In this document: positions 1-6,116 of the stretch, piece by piece
How positions within the stretch are numbered: position 1 is the stretch's first letter
Layout of the letters: every line of letters starts with the position of its first letter
Assembly: GCA_024643445.1 (NCBI GenBank)
Contig: JAHEMX010000033.1
Span: forward strand, 1 to 14,326
Length of the DNA stretch: 14,326 nt
DNA from: Desulfobulbaceae bacterium
Lineage (GTDB): Bacteria > Desulfobacterota > Desulfobulbia > Desulfobulbales > Desulfocapsaceae
Direction: 5' to 3'
Notes under the pieces: model-generated
Seen by the model: only the letters and a program-made list of their open reading frames with translations
Told to the model about the DNA's origin: nothing
Database searches by the model: none
Program-made: the position numbers and the translations under genes

Positions 1-193
1 GAGCAAGACATGGTGCAAGGGGTGACATGCGCAGGATGGCATGTTCGTTGTCGGTAACCCTGATCGTCTCCACCCTTCCCCTGATACTCAGGGCTGATGA
101 AAGAAATGCGTCAAGATTTGTGCCTCTTGGCGGATCTATCTCGGCAATCAAGTGGGTCGAGCTGGGGGAATAACTGCTGGTAGTGGCTTCCAT
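1..193 (-). CDS. Methylenetetrahydrofolate reductase-like protein, N-terminal fragment
   Basis: This is the 5' part of a reverse-strand gene whose remainder lies beyond the left edge; 64 codons are visible and stay open to the edge. The start ATG (191-193) has a near-perfect Shine-Dalgarno AGGAGG (198-203) at 4-5 bases, which fixes the start. The peptide reads HLIAEIDPPRGTNLDAFL, then a helix, then IRVTDNEHAILRMSPLA. The E-x-x-PP-(R/K)-G strand followed about 25 residues later by VTDN-x-x-A-x-x-(R/K)MS is the N-terminal TIM-barrel pattern of the 5,10-methylenetetrahydrofolate reductase family (FAD-dependent, C1/acetyl-CoA pathway). The first 15 residues are a Ser/Thr-rich extension. In anaerobes this family includes MetF and MetF-like subunits working with MetV or heterodisulfide-reductase-like partners; the fragment cannot tell them apart. 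The family call rests on about 45 informative residues. Confidence 0.8.
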   Translation of the reverse strand, partial: MEATTSSYSPSSTHLIAEIDPPRGTNLDAFLSSALSIRGRVETIRVTDNEHAILRMSPLAPCLA

Positions 194-957
194 CGAACCT
201 CCTCTCGTTAGCTTGTCCTGCTTCTGGAAGTAGTTCAAAACAAGTGCTTTAATCGTACCATCACGCAAACGATCCCGGCAGCAAGCGTCGGGCTGTCTGC
301 CCGGATGTCATAAAAACTCATTTTGGCGGTGGAAGACAACATCCTATCCACCTGGAACAAAAGAATAAAAAGACTGCGCACTGTCGACGATCACCAAGCA
401 CCAACCCCTCTTTGTATGGCAAAGGGCAACTGCTGGTCGTACTTTATGTACATCACCGGGAACGTGTCCGGGTGAGTGAAAACGTCCAACAAAGCGAGAG
501 AGAAGGCTTGCGGTGTTCCCGCCGGCAAACAGATGGCGGGGTAACAAGCCGGTATAAAAAACATCCCACCAGTTCAGCTCTTAACGTCCCGTACAAGAAC
601 AGTCTGGCGGGTATGGGAAAAAAGCACAGTTCAAATATTGTGAAACTAATCTTAAGTTGTCGTTATATTACTTTTATATCGGGGGGTTTGTCAATCATCT
701 AAATCTCATTTTTTCGACTGACAAGCAGTCTCGCCCGAGTGCCCCCCTTGCCGGCTGATCATGGCTCCTGCTCCGTGCAGATGCAAACGGAGAAAGCAGG
801 TGTTTTTCGTAAAACAGGCAAAATTCACGAGCCGCGGGAACCTCTTGACCTAGGTCAAAGCCAAGGAGATGCTGATGCATTATTGTGGAGCGAAACAGGG
901 AATAAGCCATGACCGGTACTCAACGGCAGGCTCAACACTCAGAAAGGGGATTATGCC
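194..957. other. Non-coding stretch with hairpins and operator
   Basis: About 760 bases lie between the divergent MetF-like and zinc-ribbon/HD genes. Open frames here give Arg/Ser-rich peptides with no recognisable family and no good ribosome-binding site, so I call none. Two hairpins are visible. The first (454-474) pairs CACC with GGTG and GGA with TCC around one G-G mismatch. The second (505-550) is two-tiered, GGCTTG/CAAGCC outside and CCCGCC/GGCGGG inside. The perfect palindrome at 845-858 is listed separately. The part next to 193 should hold the promoter of the MetF-like gene, but I cannot pick it out. I do not recognise a known riboswitch class on either strand. Confidence 0.5.
845..858. 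promoter_or_regulatory. CRP/FNR-type operator, HcpR-like palindrome
   Basis: TTGACCTAGGTCAA is a perfect 14-bp palindrome. It has the TTGA-N6-TCAA skeleton of CRP/FNR-family sites, with C/G in the fifth position as in the TTGACnnnnGTCAA motif I recall for HcpR of sulfate reducers, a regulator linked to nitrosative stress and hcp genes. Its centre, 851.5, lies 41.5 bp upstream of position 893. A possible -10 hexamer TATTGT (881-886) would start transcription near 893, which is class II activator geometry. The likely target is the zinc-ribbon/HD gene at 958. The palindrome is seen directly; the regulator is inferred. Confidence 0.6.
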
Positions 958-1689
958 ATGAAATGTCCCGGACAGGATATGCAGTATTGGGATGCCGACG
1001 CGATCTTTGACGTCAATTGCCCGGAATGCGGTAAACTGGTTGAATTCTATAAAGATGATACCACCCGCACCTGCAAAGGGTGCGGACACCGTTTCGTCAA
1101 TCCGAAGATGGATTTCGGTTGCGCTGCCTACTGCAAGTATGCAGAACAGTGCATCGGTACCCTGCCAGAAGAGTTTATCGGGTCGCAGGACAATCTGCTC
1201 AAGGACAAGGTTGCCGTGGAGATGAAACGCTACTATAAGACCGACTTCAAACGAATCGGCCATGTATCGCGGGTAGCGCGTTATGCCGAGAAAATAGGAA
1301 AAGACGAGGGAACGAATCTTGCCGTCATCCTCTGTGCCGCCTATCTCCATAACATCGGCGGTGACGAGGCAAGCGTTCAACACGACAGTGCCGATCTCGA
1401 ACTGATCAGAAAAAAAAGCCTGGAAATCGCCTCGGCAGTTCTTGCAAAACTGGGAGCAAAGGAAGCGGTGCGGGACGAGGTCTGCGCACTCTTATCCGAT
1501 CATGAGGCCAATAACTGTTCTGAAAGCAATACGCTCAATGACGCGCTGCTCCTGGCCCGTCTCGAAGATCAGAACAAGGAAGGAGGGCTCTCCCCCGAGC
1601 GAATTGAAGAGACCATCAATACCGGATTTCTCACCGAAAGCGGCCGGCGGCTCGCCAGGGCGAACCTCACCCACCTGCGAACAGTTTAG
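958..1689 (+). CDS. Zinc-ribbon and HD-domain protein with degenerate HD motif
   Basis: The 243-residue cytosolic protein starts MKCPGQDMQYWDADAIF. A zinc-ribbon with C21-x2-C24 and C39-x2-C42 is followed by further cysteines C55, C59 and C65, which may bind another metal or an Fe-S centre. The C-terminal part, from about residue 95, has the helical pattern of an HD-domain phosphohydrolase: RIGHVSRVARYAEKIG (H102), then AAYLHNIGG (H131-N132) and SDHE (H182). The family normally has HD at 131-132; here the Asp is Asn, and the usual later HH/DAD positions read SDHE and DAL, so metal-dependent hydrolysis may be lost. I recall homologues with intact HD in deltaproteobacteria. The start is supported by AAAGGGGA (943-950) ahead of the ATG. 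It stands alone behind an FNR/HcpR-like operator. A redox- or nitrosative-stress role is a guess from that site and the cysteines; the substrate is unknown. Confidence 0.85.
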   Translation: MKCPGQDMQYWDADAIFDVNCPECGKLVEFYKDDTTRTCKGCGHRFVNPKMDFGCAAYCKYAEQCIGTLPEEFIGSQDNLLKDKVAVEMKRYYKTDFKRIGHVSRVARYAEKIGKDEGTNLAVILCAAYLHNIGGDEASVQHDSADLELIRKKSLEIASAVLAKLGAKEAVRDEVCALLSDHEANNCSESNTLNDALLLARLEDQNKEGGLSPERIEETINTGFLTESGRRLARANLTHLRTV

Positions 1690-1779
1690 GAACAAAGTCC
1701 TTTGCCCATCTGCAGAAAGTCTAAGCCCGGTTTCCCTGCTGCGACACAAAAACATTGTCTCAGTTGCATCAGCCCGCCT

Positions 1780-1914
1780 ATTTCATGAACATTTTCTATC
1801 ATTGATGCGATGGTGTACCGAATACAAAACAAATCCTGTAATGCTATCGAACACGGTGTTTAATTATTATGATTTTAAATAATTAAATCTTTTATGTAAG
1901 AATGTTCATGAAAT
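1780..1914. repeat. 14-bp inverted repeat spanning 135 bp
   Basis: ATTTCATGAACATT at 1780-1793 is exactly inverted as AATGTTCATGAAAT at 1901-1914. Each arm contains the smaller palindrome TTCATGAA. The arms' centres are about 121 bp apart, which suits paired operators for a looping repressor or the ends of a tiny element. There is no ORF between them. Confidence 0.5.
1859..1887. repeat. 10-bp AT-rich inverted repeat
   Basis: TTTAATTATT (1859-1868) and AATAATTAAA (1878-1887) form a perfect inverted repeat around a 9-base loop, nested inside the larger inverted repeat. Composition is all A/T, so DNA binding is likelier than a stable terminator hairpin. Confidence 0.45.
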
Positions 1915-2018
1915 TTTTGGGTTAGTGTGCTAGTTGAGATGTCAGATTCTGCCGGCAATAAGCCTGGCGGAAAGCATAACCGTTTTATATCACCACAGCT
2001 GCTAACGGGGAGACAGCC

Positions 2019-2906
2019 ATGAGCATTCTTACAGGCAAAACGATCGGCTTTATCGGCCTTGGCCTTATGGGTAGACCAATGTGCCGCAACCTGATGCAGG
2101 CAGGAGCCAGCATGGTTGTTACCAATCGTTCAGAAAAACCGCGGCTGGAAATGTCTGCGGAGGGGGCTGCTGCCGTTGCGACTCCCGCCGAAGTGGCCGG
2201 CATGGCCGACATTATTGTAATCATGGTTTCAGACACCGCCGCCGTCGAGGCTGTCATTTCCGGGGGTGACGGTATTCTCGGCAGCCTGAGAGCGGGGACG
2301 CTTGTCATCGATATGGGAACCACTGCTGTTCCCGCAACCAGGGAGTTTGCCGCCAGGATCGAGGAAAAGGGAGGCCTTTACGTCGATGCACCGGTATCAG
2401 GCGGAGACATCGGCGCCAAATCCGGAAACCTGACCATCATGGCCGGCGGCTCCGACGAAGCCTTCGGGCAGGCCTTGCCGATTCTAAAGGTCCTCGGGGA
2501 ACGCATCACCCATGTCGGCGCAACCGGTGCCGGACAGGTTGCCAAGGCGGCCAACCAGGTTATCGTGGGACTCAACATTGGTGCCGCTGCAGAAGCGCTG
2601 GCGCTGGCCAAAGCAGCCGGTGTTGATCCGGGCAAGGTGAGGGAGGCGCTCAAGGGAGGGTTTGCCGACTCCCGGATCCTGGAAGTACATGGGCAGCGCA
2701 TGGTCGATAATGTTTTCATACCCGGCGCCAGGTGCACCATTCAGCGCAAGGATATGCATCAGGCCCTGGAGCTTGCCGCCAGTCTTGGTGTGGAGATGCC
2801 GGCCACGGCGCTTTCCCGGGATCTCTACGATCGTCTCATCGCCTCCGGCGGTGCGGATCTTGATCATGCCGCCCTGTTCACCTTGTTTGACAAGAGCCGC
2901 ACCTGA
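2019..2906 (+). CDS. GarR/GlxR-type beta-hydroxyacid dehydrogenase (tartronate semialdehyde reductase-like)
   Basis: The 295-residue cytosolic NAD(P)-dependent oxidoreductase is full length for its family. The Rossmann motif IGFIGLGLMGRPM (residues 9-21) binds the dinucleotide; DAPVSGG (123-129) is the substrate-binding signature; GAGQVAKAANQV carries the expected catalytic Lys176 and Asn179; Lys244 in QRKD lies in the C-terminal helical domain. By memory it follows E. coli GarR/GlxR (2-hydroxy-3-oxopropionate reductase) closely, including NQVIV-x-LNI and the C-terminal DHAAL segment. Alternatives in the same superfamily are 3-hydroxyisobutyrate dehydrogenase and succinic- or glyoxylate-semialdehyde reductases; substrate cannot be settled from sequence. 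GGGGAG (2007-2012) lies 6 bases before the ATG. No glyoxylate or glycerate genes adjoin it, so context does not help. Confidence 0.9.
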   Translation: MSILTGKTIGFIGLGLMGRPMCRNLMQAGASMVVTNRSEKPRLEMSAEGAAAVATPAEVAGMADIIVIMVSDTAAVEAVISGGDGILGSLRAGTLVIDMGTTAVPATREFAARIEEKGGLYVDAPVSGGDIGAKSGNLTIMAGGSDEAFGQALPILKVLGERITHVGATGAGQVAKAANQVIVGLNIGAAAEALALAKAAGVDPGKVREALKGGFADSRILEVHGQRMVDNVFIPGARCTIQRKDMHQALELAASLGVEMPATALSRDLYDRLIASGGADLDHAALFTLFDKSRT

Positions 2907-2921
2907 GAGTGACTTTGCGCC

Positions 2922-2996
2922 GAGGCTTAACGCTGGTCCCGGAAGCCCTGGATAGAGAGTCTGGAGCCCGGCAGCTCAGGCCAGGTGAGGCTTAAC
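2922..2996 (+). repeat. Short direct repeat GAGGCTTAAC
   Basis: The 10-mer GAGGCTTAAC occurs at 2922-2931 and 2987-2996, 65 bp apart, between the convergent ends of the dehydrogenase and the ART-like gene. No clear terminator is seen here. It may be chance. Confidence 0.35.
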
Positions 2997-3005
2997 AGGG
3001 GGAGC

Positions 3006-3626
3006 CTAGGGAGTAAAGACCCGCAACTCTGCCGATTTGATGAATTGCGGATCGAGTATGACCTCCGCTTCCCGGCTTTGCTTCAGGCGAATAAGGACAT
3101 TGTTCCTGGTGATATCGACCTCGAATATTTCCCCTCCGCCCACGGGGTCCTTCCAGCGCTCGGCATACCACTCGGCGGTCTGCCGGTCAGCAGACCAGCT
3201 CAGGCTTCTCCGGCTTCCCATTATCGCGCCACGGTAGACGGTGGCAGCGTCGAAGCTGACTGGATCACCGAGTCCATATAATTGTTCGGCGTCACACGCT
3301 TCGAACAGATTGCCCCACAGTCCAACATCGCCGGCTGACAGAAAGGGGCCATGCTGCCGGCAATATAACTGGAGCACCGCTTCCTCGAGCCTGCCGTTTT
3401 CCTTGAACAGACGCTGATTATTCAACAGGAACTGAAGATGATCCTTTTTGTGCAGTTTCAGCATCGCCTTCAGCGGGTCAGTCTCCCGGTCAATGTTGTT
3501 TTTCAGAAGCTCGAGCTTTATCATCATCTGCCGCTCGTGCCGCTCCTGCATCATGGCATTGTCAAATGCACCGGTAAAGGTATCGGGTAGGTGGAGAAAA
3601 GCAATGTTCTTGATATTCCATTTCAT
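3006..3626 (-). CDS. Putative ADP-ribosyltransferase-fold protein (R-S-E type)
   Basis: The encoded protein has 206 residues. I chose the ATG at 3624-3626 because AGGA (3633-3636) sits 7 bases upstream; a TTG nine codons earlier has no such site. The C-terminal half carries the three landmarks of arginine-type ADP-ribosyltransferases in order: VYRGA (R132), SLSWSAD (S143-W-S145) followed by AEWYAERW, then IFEVDI and REAEVILDP with E186-x-E188, the E-x-E catalytic signature. The N-terminal half (about 1-115) is charged and helical (MQERHERQMMIKLELL) and unrecognised, followed by LWGNLFEACDAEQLYGLGDP. There is no signal peptide, membrane segment or obvious secretion domain, so it should act in the cytosol or be delivered by an unseen system. 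I recall similar ART-like domains in phage and toxin contexts, but no antitoxin or phage gene is adjacent. It is divergent from the sigma-54 activator, 219 bp away. The fold is likely; activity and target are unknown. Confidence 0.6.
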   Translation of the reverse strand: MKWNIKNIAFLHLPDTFTGAFDNAMMQERHERQMMIKLELLKNNIDRETDPLKAMLKLHKKDHLQFLLNNQRLFKENGRLEEAVLQLYCRQHGPFLSAGDVGLWGNLFEACDAEQLYGLGDPVSFDAATVYRGAIMGSRRSLSWSADRQTAEWYAERWKDPVGGGEIFEVDITRNNVLIRLKQSREAEVILDPQFIKSAELRVFTP

Positions 3627-3745
3627 CTTGATTCCTGCCTTGATGGTTGGCAACCGTTTCAGGTTGTTGGTTCAGCGCTTTCTACTGCTGCAAACAATGA
3701 GGATAAGCATAAACCGCGCACTCTGCACACCCCAGTTATAAATGG

Positions 3746-3775
3746 TTGACAAAAATGATACAATGCCCGTATTAG
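3746..3775 (+). promoter_or_regulatory. Sigma-70-type promoter of the sigma-54 activator gene
   Basis: A perfect -35 box TTGACA (3746-3751) is followed after 18 bases by TATTAG (3770-3775), 4 of 6 matches to the -10 consensus. Transcription would begin near 3782, giving a leader of about 64 bases that contains the AGGAG (3832-3836) of the activator gene. The spacing is one base longer than ideal. Confidence 0.45.
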
Positions 3776-3845
3776 GCTACAATCAACAGAGGTCAGAACA
3801 AGGCTTGATCGATGCGGTCATTCCTCTACGCAGGAGAAAATAACA

Positions 3846-5231
3846 ATGTATAATATTCTCGTATTCGGCCTGAGAGATATCTACGAAGAACTCGTGGAAA
3901 ACTTCGTATCCTTACCCTGTACCTTCATTCATATCCATTCTGCTGCTGAATTCTACTCATCGGCCTTCAGCCGTCTCTTCGACGCCTGGATCCTCGATAC
4001 CGCGCATTCCGAGACGCCTGAACTTGGACTGCCCGATCTGCTGCGCACCCATCAGATACCCCATATGTTCCTTTTTTCAGAACCTATTGCGGATATTGCT
4101 CCAGAAAAAGCGACCATTATCGAAAAAGGTGAACTGCATAAATGCGTAGAGGTCTTTTCGCAGCTCATGCATAACCGGCGGGAACAGAATCGCGAGAAGT
4201 ATCTTGCCGGCTTTTTCCAGGATCAGCCGGGTATCGAAGCGATTATCACGAAAAGTCGCACCATGGAGCGGCTTCTGGATCTGGTCAAGGACATTGCCCC
4301 AACCGATTCGCCGATTTTCATGCAAGGGGAAACCGGGACAGGGAAAGAGCTTCTCGCCACCATCTTTCATAATGAATCCCGTCGCCGGGCAGGGCCCTTC
4401 ATGGCCGTAAACTGCGGAGCACTGCCTGACAGCCTGCTTGAATCGGAACTGTTTGGCTTTGAAAAGGGTGCCTTCTCCGGAGCCGATCACCGGCATATCG
4501 GCAAGATTGAACATTCTTCCGGTGGCACCCTTTTTCTGGACGAGATTGAATCGATGTCTCCTGCCATGCAGATCAGGTTGCTGCGGGTCCTTCAGGAAAA
4601 ATCCCTTCAGAGACTTGGAGGGAACCAGGAGATACATACCGATTTCAGGGTAATAGGTGCCACGAACACTGATCCGCTGGAATTACTGAAATCGGGCCAG
4701 CTTCGCTCAGACCTTTACTACCGGCTTTCGGTGTTTCAGATTCACGTTCCGCCTCTGCGCGACCGGTTGGAAGATATTCCCCTGCTGGTCCAGCACTTTG
4801 TAAACAGAAAAAGGAAAAATGGCAGGGAATATGTGAAAGGAGTTGACGAGCAGGCCATGCATATTCTTCTCTCCGTACCCTGGTTCGGAAATATACGGGA
4901 GTTACAGAATGTAATCGAACGAGCGGTGATGCTCGCCAGTAAAGAAATCATCACCGCTGACCTGATACAGATACCAAGCAACCCTTTCCCTGATGCGGTA
5001 ATGGATACGGCACATTTCAGCGACCAGGCATTTCGGCCGGGTACAACGCTGAAATCATACAAACATCTGCTCCACCAGTCGGCAGAGAGGAAATATCTGG
5101 CAGAGTTGCTGGAATACACCGGCGGGAGGATTGGTGAATCCGCCCAATTCGCCGGATTGACGCCAAGAGCCCTCTATAACAAGATGAAAATTCACGGGCT
5201 GAGAAAAGAAGATTTCAAGAAATCGGAATAA
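3846..5231 (+). CDS. Sigma-54-dependent transcriptional activator with atypical receiver-like domain
   Basis: The 461-residue enhancer-binding protein remodels sigma-54 RNA polymerase. Residues 1 to about 115 look like a receiver domain (MYNILVFG start, ILD51 at the phosphoacceptor position), but the acidic pair normally after the first strand is missing (VFGL instead of a V-V-D-D type motif), so phosphorylation is doubtful. The AAA+ domain (about 130-370) has Walker A GETGTGKE (161-168), Walker B LFLDE (229-233), the sensor segment IGATN, the arginine-rich LRSDLYYRLSVF, and the sigma-54 loop as GAFSGA (208-213) rather than GAFTGA. A Fis-type helix-turn-helix closes the protein (GRIGESAQFAGLTPRALYNKMKIHGL). 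AGGAG lies 9 bases before the ATG. No histidine kinase is adjacent. A degenerate sigma-54 promoter 175 bp downstream suggests it may act on the small zinc-ribbon gene there. Confidence 0.92.
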   Translation: MYNILVFGLRDIYEELVENFVSLPCTFIHIHSAAEFYSSAFSRLFDAWILDTAHSETPELGLPDLLRTHQIPHMFLFSEPIADIAPEKATIIEKGELHKCVEVFSQLMHNRREQNREKYLAGFFQDQPGIEAIITKSRTMERLLDLVKDIAPTDSPIFMQGETGTGKELLATIFHNESRRRAGPFMAVNCGALPDSLLESELFGFEKGAFSGADHRHIGKIEHSSGGTLFLDEIESMSPAMQIRLLRVLQEKSLQRLGGNQEIHTDFRVIGATNTDPLELLKSGQLRSDLYYRLSVFQIHVPPLRDRLEDIPLLVQHFVNRKRKNGREYVKGVDEQAMHILLSVPWFGNIRELQNVIERAVMLASKEIITADLIQIPSNPFPDAVMDTAHFSDQAFRPGTTLKSYKHLLHQSAERKYLAELLEYTGGRIGESAQFAGLTPRALYNKMKIHGLRKEDFKKSE

Positions 5232-5405
5232 AATATTTAAATCGGAAATCTCAGCCAAACGCTGAATAATTCAAAGCGACAGGGTCCATTCTTTTTTCAG
5301 TGCACTTTTTTCGGAATATCCCCGACCACGCCAACATTCACTGCAGCACCCGATCTTTTCTCAAAAAAACTTTTATTATCAGCAACATAAACAGGCAAGA
5401 AAATC

Positions 5406-5421
5406 TGGCATGTTTGTTGGA
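5406..5421 (+). promoter_or_regulatory. Possible sigma-54 (-24/-12) promoter
   Basis: TGGCATG-N4-TTGGA resembles the sigma-54 consensus TGGCACG-N4-TTGCA. The -24 GG is at 5407-5408 and the spacing to the -12 element is correct. The -12 GC is GG, which is a weakness. Transcription would begin near 5432, leaving a leader of about 44 bases before the small gene at 5476. Its position between a sigma-54 activator gene and a gene it could control raises its plausibility. Confidence 0.35.
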
Positions 5422-5475
5422 GGAAGAAACCCGGATACTTTGGATCAATTCACACGAATCCTGAAGGAGATTACA

Positions 5476-5703
5476 ATGGGCACATTCAACAAACATCTTG
5501 GTGACGGAGAACGATTCGGAAAATGTGAAATCTGCCTGGAACATATTCCGGTTGAATACTATTTCAACAAGGGTGATTCCCTGGTCTGCTATGAATGTGG
5601 CACCGAATACGTTCTCTCCTCCAAAAATCCGGTAAAACTTACCATGTCGGAGGCAAGGTATGATCCCGATGACTATTCCGGTGACTTTCTTTTCGAGGAT
5701 TAG
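5476..5703 (+). CDS. Small LysW-like zinc-ribbon protein
   Basis: This is a 75-residue acidic protein. I start it at ATG 5476 because AAGGAG (5464-5469) lies 6 bases upstream; the longer frame from 5410 has no ribosome-binding site and would overlap the putative promoter. Two knuckles, C17-x2-C20 (KCEIC) and C38-x2-C41 (VCYECG), can bind one zinc. The pattern after the second knuckle, ECGTEYVLSSKNPVKL and then an acidic tail DPDDYSGDFLFED, recalls the amino-group carrier protein LysW (C-P-E-C, G-D-x-x-x-C-P-x-C-G-x-E, N-P-x-x-L, acidic C-terminus). LysW uses a C-terminal Glu to carry intermediates of lysine/arginine synthesis; here the last residue is Asp, and no LysX- or ArgX-like ligase is nearby. 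It may share only the fold. A strong terminator follows, so it is likely a one-gene transcript. Confidence 0.75.
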   Translation: MGTFNKHLGDGERFGKCEICLEHIPVEYYFNKGDSLVCYECGTEYVLSSKNPVKLTMSEARYDPDDYSGDFLFED

Positions 5704-6116
5704 CCAGGCAGCCGCCGGGCCTGAACACATCCGGGGACAATCCTGGCGTTTCTCGTTCCTGTAGTTTTTCAGCAGGGCAGAGCGCAACAGCCAGACAAGC
5801 AAAAAGGCCGGGGTATCGATACCCCGGCCCCTGAATTTATTTTTCCACCAACAAAGGCACGGAGCCGCAAATGCCGTTTCTGGTCTGCAGCATAGCGATC
5901 AGAAGGCCGGCAGTCCTCTTCTCCTATCGCCCGATATTACCCCACGGCATTCAATTTTAATCGCCCCCTGCGCGTCGGTTCGTCAGCTGGTGACAGCCCT
6001 CCAATCAGCGGCCATGTTTGATAGTTAGATGACTTTTTCTCGATTTTTTATTACAGCTTCAGCCTGAGCTTGTAAGATCACCGTTTCAGGTCATATACTT
6101 TTCTTCAGGACTTGTT
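5704..6116. other. Intergenic region before potA
   Basis: This 413-base gap holds the terminator at 5806-5846 and then about 270 bases leading to potA. ATGCCGT (near 5869) and ACGGCAT (near 5944) form a weak 7-bp inverted repeat. TTGATA (6018-6023) could be a -35 box, but no well-spaced -10 follows. AGGA (6107-6110) is the potA ribosome-binding site. I see no ORF or known riboswitch. Confidence 0.45.
5806..5846 (+). terminator. Rho-independent terminator after the LysW-like gene
   Basis: A perfect 24-base palindrome (5806-5829; 10-bp stem GGCCGGGGTA with a TCGA loop) is preceded by AAAAA and followed by a T-rich stretch (TTTATTTTT, about 5836-5845). It lies about 100 bases after the stop codon. 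The A-run on the left also lets it work in reverse. Confidence 0.8.

Larger units (their letters stand above)
1690..2018. other. AT-rich intergenic region with nested inverted repeats
   Basis: This gap between two co-oriented genes becomes strongly AT-rich around 1855-1915, unlike its flanks. It holds two inverted repeats, annotated separately (14 bp at 1780/1901 and 10 bp at 1859/1878), which could be operators for the downstream dehydrogenase. No clear terminator with a U-tract follows the HD gene and no convincing -35/-10 pair stands out. Confidence 0.5.

Noticed and set aside
36..52. TGGCATGTTCGTTGT as a sigma-54 promoter
   Set aside because: It is inside the MetF-like coding region, lacks the -12 GC and points into no gene start within a sensible distance.
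412..702. 96-residue forward open frame in the 194-957 gap
   Set aside because: No ribosome-binding site, Arg/Ser-rich composition without family character, and it overlaps hairpins; the opposite frame at 344-547 fails for the same reasons.
695..910. 71-residue reverse open frame upstream of the HD gene
   Set aside because: It covers the operator palindrome and promoter region of the 958 gene and has no recognisable sequence or start signal.
1006..1016. TTGACGTCAA palindrome as an operator
   Set aside because: It lies in the coding sequence of the zinc-ribbon/HD gene (Phe-Asp-Val-Asn codons) with no promoter nearby; likely chance.
3627..3653. TTG start adding nine residues to the ART-like protein
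   Set aside because: The ATG at 3626 has AGGA at good spacing, while the TTG has no ribosome-binding site.
5410..5475. Upstream ATG for the LysW-like gene
   Set aside because: No Shine-Dalgarno site and overlap with the sigma-54-like element; AAGGAG clearly serves ATG 5476.
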